A stretch of 64,000 bases of DNA from Polyporus tsugae. Lineage: Eukaryota > Basidiomycota > Agaricomycetes > Polyporales > Polyporaceae. A program made the position numbers and the translations under genes. Of the stretch, positions 20,933 to 33,347 are shown piece after piece. The stretch spans positions 2,790,001 to 2,854,000 of the forward strand of contig JAHRBS010000003.1 of the NCBI GenBank assembly GCA_024305745.1, in the 5' to 3' direction. The notes below the pieces were generated by a model, which was given only the letters and a program-made list of their open reading frames with translations, searched no databases and was not told the DNA's origin. Position 1 is the first letter of the stretch; every line of letters starts with the position of its first letter.

Positions 20933-23900
20933 ATGGGTATTCACACCCACCCACAGAGCGAAGGCATCCACTCTTCTCCGCCAAGCGTTCGGCACTATCA
21001 GACGCGAGACCACTCCCGGAACAACCCTCTTCTGTCCGTTAAACCCAACGCCGAAACAGACCGTCACAACATGATGTCCGACGCCTTCAGCACGACCGTA
21101 CCTCTTCTCTTCGAGACCATGATGAAGACCTACCTCCCTTCCATCGACTCCGACGGCTTCGACGACGCGTACCCCATGGCCAAGATCCAGAAGATCCATA
21201 CCGAGTGGCAGGAGGCTGTGAAGCCGCGGTCCATCGGCAGCACCGATACACGGCGCAAGGAGAAGGTTATCTCGGACGCATGGGTGAGTCTCTCTTCATT
21301 CACTTCGACTTCAATCATGGTCTCAACGGTTTGCGACCACAGGTCACGGTCGACGCGGACGAGACTCTCTGTCCCGGCTATATACTCAACATCTCCGAGA
21401 ATCACGCCGATGTTACCGACGCCAAAAAGCTCAAGGTCGACGGGGCATTGATCTCGACGCTCCACAAGGACCTCATCCAGAAGAATCGTCCCAACTTCTT
21501 CCTCGACGACCTCTCCATCGAATTCAAGCGCGGGGGCACCAGCAACGACGCATGGAACGATCGCACCAGCAAGAACATGGAGTCGCGGGCTAATTCGCGA
21601 CTTGCCGTCCGAGGTCAGCTCATGTCGTACGGCGAACGCCACTTCTACTTCCAGCATCGCACGGGGCTCTTCATGCTCTTCGTCAACGGCGGAGAGTTCC
21701 GTATCATCCGCTGGGACCGATCGGGCTGCATCGTCACCGAGGCGCTCAACTATGTCGAGACTGCCGAGCACACCAAGAAGCTCCTCCAGTTCCTCTACGC
21801 TTACTCGAAGGCGAAACCGGAGCAGCGCGGCATCGACACCACTGCCACTCGTCTCTCCAAGGATTCCTGTGGCTGGAAGTGGATGCAGAAGGTCGCTGCC
21901 GCACACCCTAATGATCTCGCCCACGCCGACGGGACCGTCCTTGCGTCGGTGCCCGAAGGTTTCGTCATCGAGCCGACTCGCGACGCACCCGACTCTCCCC
22001 TGTTCGCCACGAATATCTTGGCCGAAGATCCGACTGCGACGACCGGCTTCACGGACCTCTCCTCGTATCGCGACACGTCCGCCATGGTGACCCCCGTGTT
22101 CAAATACGTCCGTGACCTCCTTCGGGAATCGATCCCGGAGACGTGGTGGTGCTACAGCTTGAAGGTCTGTGGGCGGCTCTACTTGGTGGGAAAGCCCATC
22201 TTCGCGCCCCACGGTCTGGTGGGCCGCGGCACGCGCGGATACGTTGCGTTGGAATGGAAGACGCAGCGGCTTGTCTTTCTCAAGGATGCATGGCGCCCGT
22301 TCTACCATGGCGTCGATCAGGAGGGTGCAACGCTGAAGATACTCAACGACGCACAGGTTCCTTTTGTCCCCACTCTGGTCTGCCACGAGGACGTCGGTGG
22401 GGGGCAAGAGACAGAGGCCTCGGAGTACTCTGCCACCGGGTCGAAGAAGCCGGACGTCTTTGTCGAGACAGAGAAGGAGGACCGCCCTATCGCCCCCATG
22501 CCCTCACGTTCCAAGGCCTCGGGATCTCGCAGCACGACCCCGGGGGGGACGACTCGGACGGGATCGACATCGGACAGTCAGCCGCCGGCCCTCGATGCGA
22601 CCGATGTCGACCAGTCCGCCCAGAACTCTGGTACCGGTGGGCGCCGGAGCGGGAAGCGTGCTAGGTCTCAGAGGAAAGCCCCCGTTAAACTGAACGACGG
22701 AATCGGTCTCCGGCACCTCAAGCACTACCGAATCATCGTCGCTCAGGTGTGCTTGCCGTCATCGGCGATCACGAGCGGCAAGCAGTTGGCTCGAGTCGTT
22801 TGGAATTGTATCGACGGTGAGTCCGTCCCGAGTACACCGCAGCGGATACACTCGTAGAGCTAATGCACATCTCCGTTATAGGGCACGGCGACGCGGCCGA
22901 ACGGTGCAATATCCTCCATCGCGACGTCAGTGCAGGGAACATCTTGATCCTCCCCACCGTCCACATAGTCGTCAGCAAGACGAAGGGACGAAAGCTCTTT
23001 GTGTTGTGGGGCGGCGTGTTAACCGACTGGGAGGTCGCCAAGAAATGCGTCGATGTGCACGAAGTGTCCAAGGCGCGCCAGCCTCATCGGACGGTAAGAA
23101 CATTGCCCTTGCCCTCGGTTCATCTGGGCATTTACTGACGAGCATCCCCTCAGGGCACATGGTACTACATGTCCGTCTATTCAGTGCAGTACCCTGGCAG
23201 TCCAGTCTCGATTCCGGACGAGCTCGAATCTTTCCTCCACGTCCTCTTGTACCTCGCCCTGCGTCACCTCCGCAGCAGCCTGCCCTCCCCCGGCATCTTT
23301 ATCGACGACTACTTCGTGTCGTCAGGGACGGACGAGGAAGGCAGGACTCTATGCGGACAGCTGAAGCAGGAAGTCGTATGCGGCGGCCAACTGGTCTTCA
23401 ACCGGAAGCCTGTCACCTTCCTTCCAGACCCTCAGCCTTCGTCCGACGAGTCCCAGCATGCTGGACCTCCGATCGCCAACCCCGCTCCCCCTAGTCCCCT
23501 CAACCACCTCATCGCAGACCTCCTCAGCCATTTCAAGGCTCACTACGCGGTGAGGGAGTACAACGCCGCGGTCAAGGCGCGGGAGCTTCACCCGAAGCCC
23601 CTCGTGTCGTTGTATGACGTCATCACCGGCACGCCTGCGACCGACGACGACGACGATGGATTGGAGCTGCTCTTGGCAATGAGGCAGAAGTTCGGGGGCG
23701 CGCAAGCGCTGGTCATGCCCGATCCCCAGACCGGGGACGAACTCGAAATTTCACTCTCCACCGCGCCGCCGGAGCTGCAGGAGCCGTCGGACGAGGAGAA
23801 AACGAGGGCCGCCTGCTTGGTAACGCACCAGTACGTGAAGAACTTGTTCTTCCAGCACATCAGGCCGAAGGTCCTCTGGCCTTCCAAAGACCACGTCGGC

Positions 23901-24014
23901 GACCAGCTCAAGGGTTACGTCCGTGCCGAGACGAGGTTTAACAAGCTTCGCGTCGAGAGCACGGTGACGACAATCGTCGAGGAGGTGTCTACGCAGCCTG
24001 AAAGCGCGGCATGA
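20933..24014 (+). CDS. FunK1-type protein kinase
   Basis: Exons 20933-21283, 21343-22816, 22882-23093 and 23154-24014 give 965 residues, all GT-AG and in phase. FunK1 kinases are expanded in Agaricomycetes; their substrates are mostly unknown. The N-terminal region has the family helical part (SDAWVTVDADETLCPGYI). The kinase-like core includes FLKDAWRP and HYRIIVAQV. The catalytic loop is ILHRDVSAGNIL with the HRD Asp present, and the metal-binding position reads LTDWEVAKK, that is Asp-Trp-Glu instead of Asp-Phe-Gly. A Ser/Thr/Gly-rich insert lies near residues 500-570. The C-terminal part has PDELESFLHVL, another family block. A long antisense frame (21130-22407) is a codon-bias shadow. Confidence 0.88.
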
Positions 24015-24486
24015 GGATATTACCTAGTATGCGTGGTCTTAAGGCCTCACTAGTTATTCTCTCCGCGCGCCGCGAGACGGTGTGTTCGGGCCCGCAATCC
24101 TCTTCGTGTCCTCTTTCCCCCCTTTCAACCCGCTGCATAACCTCGCAGTGCTTTGTATTGCGCTGTATGAATGGTTGATACTATGTGTATGGGAACGCCA
24201 TAATATCTTCTCGAGGTTTCGAACTCGGCCTTTCGAATACTGTCTTGTCTTATCGGTGTCCCGTTTGCCGAAGATATCATGATGCACTGCCAATCCCCAC
24301 GTTCCGGTCTTCAAGGTTCGGTTCAGAACAAGGTCGCCACATATTGTTGAGCAATAGCCGTTGACGGTAGAGAAGAACCGTACTGTATTGACAGATAATA
24401 GGTAAGTGCGATGGTGCTGGACCATTCTACCTCCACCATCATCACCCGTCCACGACTTCTCTCCGGTAGGTACCCAATGGCACCGT
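24015..24486. other. Convergent 3' flanks of the kinase and phosphate carrier 1
   Basis: No gene is seen. This stretch separates two convergent genes and should hold both poly(A) sites. Confidence 0.5.
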
Positions 24487-25892
24487 TTACTTGCCACCCG
24501 TCGTACCCAGACCCATTGCAGTCTTGCACGAGTCGTAGATCCACCACTGGAAGCCCGTCAGCGTCCCAATGATGAGCACGCGCGTGCCCAAGCCGTTGGT
24601 CGCGAGCGTCACCAGGCCGGTCTCAGCCGCGATCTGACCGAACCCCTTGCCCGTGTGCTCCGGCTTGCCCATGAGCGAGACGATCGAGTCCGCGGGGTGC
24701 GAGACGACGGCGCAGATGATGCCGGCCATGTAGCCCGACGCGAACGTGACCCCGAGCTGCGTCGTGTTCCCGTAGGTCTCTTTCGGCGCGGTGAAGACGT
24801 GCCCGTAGAAAAGGTCGACGATGGACTCGAAGAAGAGGAACTTGGCCATCGTGTACGGGATCTACAGAGGCGCGACTTCGTCAGCCATGGCCGCTTCCAC
24901 AGGTATGCATCCAGTAGTACGGGGTAACGCACCTGACGCGACCAGAGGGGGACGAGCGAGCCGAAGGGGTAGCGCGTCTCCGCGCGGAGGCGGCCCATCT
25001 CGCGCAACGCGGCAAACATAGGGACCGGGAACGTGCCCGCGGGGGACGTCTGGATCTTGACCTTGGTCATCTCGAGCGGGCAGAGCGCGATGTCCGCGAA
25101 GACCTCGGCTGACGCGGAGGCAGCGAGCCAGATGGCGGGCTTGTACTTCGCTGACGCCTCCTCGCCGGCGGCATTCATGTAGAGGTCCTTGAAGGGCTCA
25201 TACAGGCCGTACTTGAAAAGGCCCTGGAGCGAGTAGCCGACGAGTGTCGGACCAAAGCCCTTCCAGAGACCCTTGGAGCCCTCCTCCGCGACGATGGTAC
25301 GGAGACTAGGCAGAAGGCCCTTGTACTTGGCGGGGTTCACCTGTGAACAAGTTGAAAACGTCAGCATGGTTGCGTACATGTCACTTTTGGTTCCGACGGT
25401 CCGCATCGCACAATGAGCGCCTCAAACATGTCTCCGGTCGGACTCCACGACCATATCATGTCCCCGATATGCAGCGGCGGTAAATGGAGCGCGCAACGTG
25501 TGCGAAAGAAAAGAGACGCCACAAAGTGATAGTAGCGAGGATGTCGGGATATGGAACGAGGAAAAGCAAAGCAAGGAGCGTAAATATTGGTCGCACTGGC
25601 ACAACGGCCGCACAAGACGGGGGAGAGCGAACCAAGGAAAAACAAGGCAAGACGGGGACATGCCTGCATGTTACATTTTGTGACGTCCAGAGGCGTAATC
25701 CCAGCATGGGTGACACCGCACGCAAGAGCACCGCTCAGCATGCACCTAGCGTAGTAACTCCCATCGTGGGGGACGGGGCCAAGGTACCTGAGAACGAACT
25801 GGTGAGTAGGCTGTCAGGGTTCGGGAGGGTGATACCCCAGCGATCAGGACGAACCTGGCGTCCCACTTTCCGGAGGATGCAAGGTGGGCCAT
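24487..25892 (-). CDS. MIR1: Mitochondrial phosphate carrier, copy 1
   Basis: Exons 25892-25855, 25787-25664, 25340-24933 and 24861-24487 give 314 residues, the usual length for this carrier. It belongs to the mitochondrial carrier family (three repeats of two membrane helices) and imports phosphate into the matrix with protons. The first repeat has GITPLDVTKCNMQ (signature PxDxxKxxxQ). The second has CPLEMTKVKIQT. The third has SHPADSIVSLMGK. The C-terminus ends GLGTTGGK, typical of fungal phosphate carriers. The second intron (25663-25341) starts with GC instead of GT; the same site in copy 2 is GT. Copy 2 lies 1.5 kb away in the same orientation. Confidence 0.92.
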
Positions 25893-27405
25893 TGGGGTAG
25901 TATCTAGAGGTCGTCGGTGGTATGCAGTGAGAAACACGCGCCGTTCGACTTTATACCTCACCGCCCGCGGCTTAAAGGGCGCTTTTCGCGCGCGTTTCAC
26001 GACCGTTTGTAACAAATCGGTGAGTGCAAGTGTTAGTGTTACCTTCGGGCCGGATGTCACTGTCGCCAGTGGCGGAGTTCGGTGACTGGTAACCCAGCGC
26101 AGCATGCGGCCCAGTACTACTACACATTCGTGAAGTGAATCTTCTCATTGCTCTCCAGATTATACGAAAGACGTTTTCCTCTCTGACATGATAGAGTTGA
26201 AGTATGGGAGGACCTTACAGAGCTGGGTGATGCCTGCATAAAGGAACCATGACGTTAGCATGGACCAGGCTACTTTTCAAGGTTGAATGTCATACCTTAT
26301 TGAGCTCGTGACGCCCCTGCGGCGTTATGGAAATGATGGCAGCACAGCCGGTCAGCAATATCGAGCACCGTCAGCATGAGGTTGGTTATAAGCTGCCGTA
26401 CATTCCACACATTCGATCAGTTGTCCAAGCACTGAGCGGCGAACACCTATAACCTGAGGTTGCATGATATGCATACGGCAGTGGAATATAATAATCTCAG
26501 CGTCCCGAAGTGAATATATGCGCATGAGTCGAGGACTTACGGCATGAACGAGCGGCTTGGTGAGCTCTCCAGTGTGGTTGTCGATCGATGCCTCATGCCC
26601 CTCCGTGAAGCACGAAGCCCACCGCTGGGGGTGAGCGTGAGCTCGTAGGGGAGGCGAGGCTTCAGATATTGCAGTTGGCGGATGTGCGACACGTCAGGGA
26701 GAATGTATACGTACGTGGGTGAAGCGGACGTACATTTGCGTCGGCTATCGAGTCCGAGAGGTCCTTGCGATGCGGTGAGTATCAACGAGGATGGTGGAGA
26801 GAAGGGCGTTGAAGTCGATCAAGGTGAGGACATGATGATTCAGTGCTGAGCTTCGCATCGAGCTCCCTCCGACAGTGGGGGACTCAAGGGCGGCCTGCCG
26901 GCGCTTCCTTTCCCTCCTGCCCCGGACGTGCATGTCGAGGCCTGGTCGGGACTCAGGATGGATAGTGCGCCGGCTCCCATGCCCCAGCGCCCTCTTACAC
27001 TTGCCGTACCCCCCCAGTACTTACGCCCCCGAGTTCAAGCTTCAAAGTTCCAGGATGCCGCTCTGTCACCCACAGCATGCAACCCTCACCGGCACCTCAG
27101 GCTCTTGCTCTACGTTTGCATATGCATCGATGGTTACACACCTACATGCATGCATGTACAGCGTGCCATCCCGCAACCTACTCACAAGCTATTATGTATG
27201 CATGCCGTCGTACTCGGAAGCGCATGCAATTGGTCCAGGGTCTCGCAGGATAATAGGGTATGTCCATGGTACTCTATAGACAGGGAGGAACAAGCGAGCG
27301 TCGACCACGACAGAACAGAGCCGCCCCATATCGTACGTATCCGCGCCCCCCTCCCCCCATGCCCCCGCCCCGACTTCTCTCCCATTCCCCGACGCAAGAC
27401 ACCGC
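25893..27405. other. Spacer between the two phosphate carrier genes
   Basis: It contains the promoter of copy 1 and the 3' flank of copy 2. Short frames here show no recognisable protein. Confidence 0.5.
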
Positions 27406-28873
27406 CTACTTGCCGCCGGTCGTGCCAAGGCCCATCGCGGTCTTGAACGAGTCGTAGATCCACCACTGGAAGCCGGTGAGGGTACCGATCATGAGCACAC
27501 GCGTGCCGAGACCCTTCGTCGCGAGCGTCATGATACCCGTCTCGGAGGCGATCTGGCCGAGGGCCTTGCCCCTGTTCTCGGGCTTGCCCATGAGCGAGAC
27601 GACCGAGTCTGCAGGGTGCGAGACGACGGCGCAGACGACACCGGCGAGGTAGCCGGACGCGAACGTGACGCCGAGCTGCGTCGTCTTGGCGTACGTCTCC
27701 TTGGGCGCGGTGAAGACGTGGGTGTAGAAGAGGCCGACGATGTACTCGAAGAAGAAGAACTTGGCCATCGTGTACGGGATCTGTGGGCGCGACGCGTCAA
27801 CCGCCACTCGGAGAACAATGAATGAATTATAGGCTATGACGTACCTGGCGGGACCAGAGGGGAACGAGCGAGCCGAAGGGGTAGCGCGTCTCCGCACTGA
27901 GGCGGCCCATCTCGCGGAGCGCCGCGAACATGGGGACCGGGAACGTGCCCGCGGGGGACGTCTGAATCCTGACCTTGGTCATTTCGAGCGGGCAGAGCGC
28001 GATGTCCGCGAAGACCTCAGCCGATGCGGAGCCGGCGAGCCAGATGGCGGGCTTGTACTTCGCTGACGCCTCTTCGCCGGCAAGATTCATGTAGTAGTCC
28101 TTGAAGACCTCGTAGAGACCGTACTTGAAGAGACCTTGGAGCGAGTAGCCGACGAATGTCGGGCCGACGCCCTTCCAGAGACCCTTGGAGCCCTCCTCGG
28201 CGATGATGGTGCGGAGACCAGGGACGAGACCCTTGTATTTTGCAGAGTTTACCTATCGCAAAGCGGGAAATTAGCGTCTGTTGTGGTTCGTCCCGCCGGT
28301 CCGGGCGGCACGCTGAGCGCCGGACACTCCACTCCCGCCACGTTTCCGACGCACCACCCCACGGACGTGCGCGACAAATCGACCACGACAAGCCAGCTCC
28401 GGTACACGCGAAGGGGGAGTATAGTATGGTGTAAAGAACACGAAAGGACTGCCAGGCATGGGGAAACAGAACGGGGAGTCAACAAGAATTTTGCTAACGC
28501 ATGAGGCAGTCACGAAAATGGGACACTGGCCCATGGGCGGGGAGGTGGCCAAATATGCAGCGAGAAGGAGTAGGGGAAACAAGGCTTGGTGGCAGAACGG
28601 CGACACAAGACGGGAGAGACCGAATGGCGGAAAGATAAGACGAAGACATACCTGCATGTTACATTTTGTGACGTCCAGAGGCGTAATACCAGCGTGGGTG
28701 AAACCGCACGCAAGAACACCACCAAGCATGCACTTGGCGTAGTAGCTCGCATCGTGGGGGACGGGGCCAAGATACCTGAGAACGAACTGGTGAGTGGGTT
28801 ATCGGGAGAGCCATGACACGTCGACAGAGACGAACCTGGCGTCCCACTTTCCGGAAGGTGCAAGGTGAGCCAT
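27406..28873 (-). CDS. MIR1: Mitochondrial phosphate carrier, copy 2
   Basis: Exons 28873-28836, 28775-28652, 28252-27845 and 27780-27406 give 314 residues. Every exon has exactly the same length as in copy 1 (38, 124, 408 and 375 nt). The three carrier signatures are intact (GITPLDVTKCNMQ, CPLEMTKVRIQT and SHPADSVVSLMGK). All introns are GT-AG. The introns are 60, 399 and 64 nt against 67, 323 and 71 nt in copy 1. Scattered replacements (for example Asp-Leu to Gly-Leu in the IV[D/G]LFY segment) suggest both copies are under selection rather than freshly duplicated. Confidence 0.92.
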
Positions 28874-29488
28874 TGGGTATTATCTAGAGGTCGTAAAGGA
28901 TAATATAAATGTCTATGGGGCTTGACTGGATGGCCTGTCCGAGTCGAAGCGGAAGGGCGCTGGCGGGTGGTGGTAAGGGAAGGAGGAGGACCGGGAATGA
29001 TGCCGCGTCGCCGCGCGACGGCCGTATAAATTTTGGCTACGGTACTCCTCGGCCTCCGTTTCCGGCTTGTGCCGAGCTCCTCCGCCAATCGCGCTCGTTC
29101 ATAATCTCATTGACCTCATCCACTTTCTGCCCCGGCTCGCGCAGGAGTCGGTAGTCTCGGCCGTCCGGAAGCTCACGTCGCTCGAGTGATACAATGTATG
29201 TACTTACACACAAACACACATACACACATATGTGCACGTTTCTATGCGTTTCATAAGGACACTGTAAGGATGAGTTCCTGGCCGAGGCGGTCCCAGGTTC
29301 GGGATGGATCAGTCGGTTGCCGTTTGTAATCACGCGCCGCCTTACTCACCGTCCTCACCGTCCGCCTTGCTGCCCCTCGTGGATTCGACTATTAGTGCCA
29401 CCATGCCGATGTCCGTGGCATACATCCATCTCTTCTCCTTCCTGCTTGACTGCACCCCACCTCCATTTTTTTCTCGTTGTTCGCACCC
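28874..29488. other. Divergent promoter region between phosphate carrier 2 and RIB3
   Basis: A CA-rich simple repeat (about 29195-29235) and pyrimidine-rich leaders are visible. No gene is supported. Confidence 0.5.
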
Positions 29489-30547
29489 ATGGCGCCCGCA
29501 GCCCTCGCAGTCCAGCGTCCCGAGTCCCAGTCATCGGCCGCTATGTCTCCAACGACCTCCTCCAAGCCTGTTCACAAAATGAACGGCACTCATCCGACGG
29601 ACTTCCCGCTCATACCGGCAACCGCTTCGTCTTCCCGCCCGCAAGAAGTACTCGACGTCCCCCTTCGAGAAGCCTTTGCCTTCGACTCCATAGAGGAAAC
29701 TATAGACGCCTTCGGGCGAGGAGAGTTTATTGTCGTCATGGACGACGAAGGGCGGGAGAACGAGGGCGACCTCATCATTGCAGCCAGTGCCGTCTCGACG
29801 CAGAAGATGGCCTGGCTCATCAAACATTCGAGGTGTGTTCCTTTCAAATTTATTTTATCTCCTTTTTCCTGTTCCCTCCCGAACAATCCCGTCGAGCCCA
29901 TCCGCCATACCCGTGCTGGACATTGTTTGGGGCGGGATCGGAAACTCCTGTTAGCGAACTGGGTTTTGGCACCACCGCAAGGCGACTGATTTGTCCGCTG
30001 GGGGATTCTATGCAACAGCTTAGTCGATACAGGACGATATACTCACCCCTTCCCTCCTAGCGGGTACATCTGCGTCTCGCTCCCCGGCCCGCGCCTCGAA
30101 GAGCTCCAGATCCCCATGATGGTCCCCGAGAACGAGGACCCGCACCGCACCGCCTACACCGTCACCGTCGACTACAAGCACGGCACCACAACCGGCATCT
30201 CCGCGCACGACCGCGCCCTCACCGTTCGCGCGCTCGCGCATCCGTCCTCGCCCGCACACGCGTTCTCGCGCCCCGGACACATGGTGCCCCTCCGCGCGCG
30301 CCCGGGCGGCGTCCTCACCAGGCGCGGCCACACGGAGAGCGCGCTCGACCTGTGTGATGTTGCGGGACTGCCGAGGGCGGGGGTGCTGTGCGAGCTCGTC
30401 GAAGACGACGAAGACGGGAGCATGATGCGCAGAGACGGGTGTAGGCGGTTCGCGGACCGGTGGGGGCTGAAGATGGTGAGCGTGGAACAGCTGGTGCGGT
30501 GGCGGGAGGCGCAGGAGACGAAAGCGCAAGGACAGACGGAGGCGTAG
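29489..30547 (+). CDS. RIB3: 3,4-dihydroxy-2-butanone 4-phosphate synthase
   Basis: Exons 29489-29832 and 30061-30547 give 276 residues. The enzyme converts ribulose 5-phosphate to formate and the four-carbon precursor of riboflavin. The signature blocks are all present: [11 protein letters not shown] near residue 85 (metal and substrate binding), [29 protein letters not shown] and [11 protein letters not shown]. The first 45 residues are a Ser/Pro-rich extension without a clear targeting signal. It is a stand-alone RIB3 without a GTP cyclohydrolase II domain, as is usual in fungi. The single intron (228 nt) is longer than most here, and its GT-AG ends preserve the frame. Confidence 0.93.
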
Positions 30548-31533
30548 AAAAGAGGGGGCGGGGATGCAGATGGGTTGTCTGTAAGACTGTATATTTCGTG
30601 AACTCTTGGATTAACCGCAGCGGTTCGCGCCGTTGCCACCTCCCCCCTCAGCCTTTGGTAGGATCGATGGTCGATGCTGTGGTGTCGCTTTACGAAGTCC
30701 GGCGGCAGACAGTTACGAACGCCCCCGGCTTGACATCACGACCCGAATTCCCCACCAGTTCGGATGGTGGGGAAGGCACCTCGCATCATGCCAACATCCC
30801 TGTTACGTAGCCCCCGCTTTTACTATGCATGAGTAAGTATATTCCGATCGCGGTTTCCTTTCGAAGAACAGGTAGGTGGTTGTACCGCCGGCGTAAGAGG
30901 TAGGTATCGTTCTTGTAGTTTACGATACTGAGCGCTGTAACAGGCGCACTCGGACTGACCGGTGGTCATAAGCTGTGATCGTCCTGAGCTACCTGGTCCT
31001 CAGTGCGGCATCATCGTCGCATTGTTAGCGCTCAGCGCTCAGGCTCGGGCGAGAGACTCCTTGCAAACGTAGCGCCAGCAGATATATCTGTTGGTTGCAT
31101 TCAAGACATCCTCAAGGCCCACCGGAACACACGTATAGATGACGATATCCTCCCAATTGCGAAGGTATACGTAGGCTGCGCTCGCCCACTGTCGCTGGCC
31201 AGATAAGTTCCTGTCACACCGGCATGAATTTCGAATGATATCGTTAACCGTTTCGCAATTTCACTTCGCTCCTCTCTCAAGCTTCAAGGCCCCGTTCTCG
31301 GCGGGATGCCGACGAGGTAAACGTCATCGGGCGTGCATCGTCCGAGGGGACACATTGCCGCGCGCAGTGTTCCTCCAATACAAGCTATTGACGTCGTCTG
31401 GACGCTGAGGCAACTATATGTATACAAACTGTGCTCTCAAATGGGCAACAGCGGTATCCCACTAGGACCCATCTCATCGGCTCTTCTACGCTCCTCTAAC
31501 TTCTCTAGTTTATCTTACCGCTTCGCCTGCAAG
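30548..31533. other. Intergenic region between RIB3 and the decayed esterase
   Basis: No gene is supported on either strand. Confidence 0.5.
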
Positions 31534-32766
31534 ATGTCCTCCCGGATCCCCACGTTCCTCCAGCTCGCTCTCATCATCGGAACTGTTACTGCATCGCCTG
31601 CCAGTACTGGCACACCAGTCACTGGCACCTCCCCCATCTTCTCCACGGCGCCCACTTCGACGTCTTCGGTGGCACCACTTGCGTCTTCATCTGCTCCTTC
31701 GGTGCCCCTTGTGACTGCGACATTGGACAAGGCTCAAGTAATCGGGGTTGTTAATGGCTCTGTGACTAGCTTCAGGGGTATCCCATTTGCTGAACCTCCG
31801 TAAGTCAGCTCACCTTCAGCTCCAATCCCGATACTCACATGCGCTCCTCACGGCAGAGTCGGCGACCTCCGTCTGCGTCTCCCCATCCCCATTAAAGGTT
31901 ATAACGGCACGATCGACGCGACCCAGCCTGCGACCCAATGCATCCAGCTTATCCCGCCGATCCGCGCGGACATGCCCCCGGAGATGCTCAAGGACGTGAC
32001 CGCGTACGCCGGCTCCGTGATCTTGGGCAGCCCGGCCCCCCAGGGCGAAGACTGTACGTCCACGCGCATGACACTGCATTAGGCATACCATCGAACTTTC
32101 AGGAGGCAGGCTTGACCGTCAACGTGCAGGTCCCCACTGGGACGAAGCGAGGCGACAAGCTCCCCGTCATTGCTGTACGCGACTTCCACCGTTCTTCACC
32201 GGTCGTCTACCGAATAACTAACTTATCTTTTGAACTCGAACAGTTTATCTTTGGCGGCGGGTTCGTCCTGGGCTCGAACGAACAGTGCGTATCTGCACCT
32301 GACTCATATTCTGTGCTCTATGCTCGACTGATCACCCACCCGTTCGCCACGCAGGATGCTGGCGATGCCGTTGTGGCGAGGTCGGTGCAGATGGGTCAAC
32401 CCGTCATTTACGTCACGATGAACTACCGCTTCCACGCCATCGGGTTCCTCGGCGGCAAGGAGATCAAGGAGGAGGGTGTTGGTAACCTTGGCCTCCACGA
32501 TGGTAAGTGAAGCTCTCTCTTGCCCGCGACAGTATTTTACTGCTCTCTAACATCCCTGCACAGAGCGCGCGGCCCTCCGCTGGATCCAGAAGAATATCGC
32601 TGCGTTAGGCGGAGACCCCGGGAAAGTCACGCTTTGGGGTCCCTCCTCAGGCACGATCTCTTCCGCCCTCCAAATGGTTACCAATAGTGGCAATGATGAG
32701 GGCCTCTTCCGTGGCGCCGTCACGAACGCAGGATCACCCATCCCGACTGGCGATATCGAGGAGCTC

Positions 32767-32769
32767 TAG
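32767..32769 (+). other. Premature TAG stop in the esterase
   Basis: It sits in the middle of exon 6, and the frame stays open for another 300 codons. The gene at 59894 is intact here. Confidence 0.8.
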
Positions 32770-33305
32770 CCGTTCTATGACCAGATCGTTGACGTTGTCG
32801 GCTGCGGCAATGCCAACGACACACTCGAGTGCCTTCGTCAGATCCCTGCTGCCAACCTCACCGTCACTGCTGGTACTATACCCAACCTGTTCAGCTACTC
32901 CGGTCTTGCGACGCCCTGGGCTCCCCGCGCGGACGGCAAGTTTCTGACCGCGCCTCCTCAGCACTTGGTGCTTTCCGGACAGGTCGCTAAGATCCCATTC
33001 ATCACCGGAGACGCGCTCGATGAGGGCACCATCTTCGCAACCGGTAGCTTCAACGTCACGTATGTCGTACACTTGCATTGCTCATCGTGTTGCCGACAAC
33101 CCCATTCTCAAACAGGACGGAGCAGGAGTTCCGCGACTACGTCCACGAGTTCTACTACTCTCGCGCACCGCAGGCCCTCCTCGCACCTCTCTTCTCGCTT
33201 TATCCCGCTGACCCCGCCGCGGGGTCTCCGTTCATGACCGGGGACGCGAACCAGCTCGCGCCGATGTACAAGCGCATGGCCGCCTTCCAGGGCGACGTCA
33301 TCTTC

Positions 33306-33347
33306 CAAGCCCCCCGCCGCTTCTTCCAAGCCCCCCGCCGCTTCTTC
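33306..33347 (+). repeat. 21-bp perfect tandem duplication
   Basis: Two exact copies of a 21-bp unit duplicate seven residues (QAPRRFF) in frame. The other esterase has one copy (QATRRFL). Confidence 0.9.

Noticed and set aside
21130..22407. 425-codon minus-strand frame opposite the FunK1 gene
   Set aside because: It is exactly antisense to the largest kinase exon, has no family match by eye, and is explained by GC-rich third positions.
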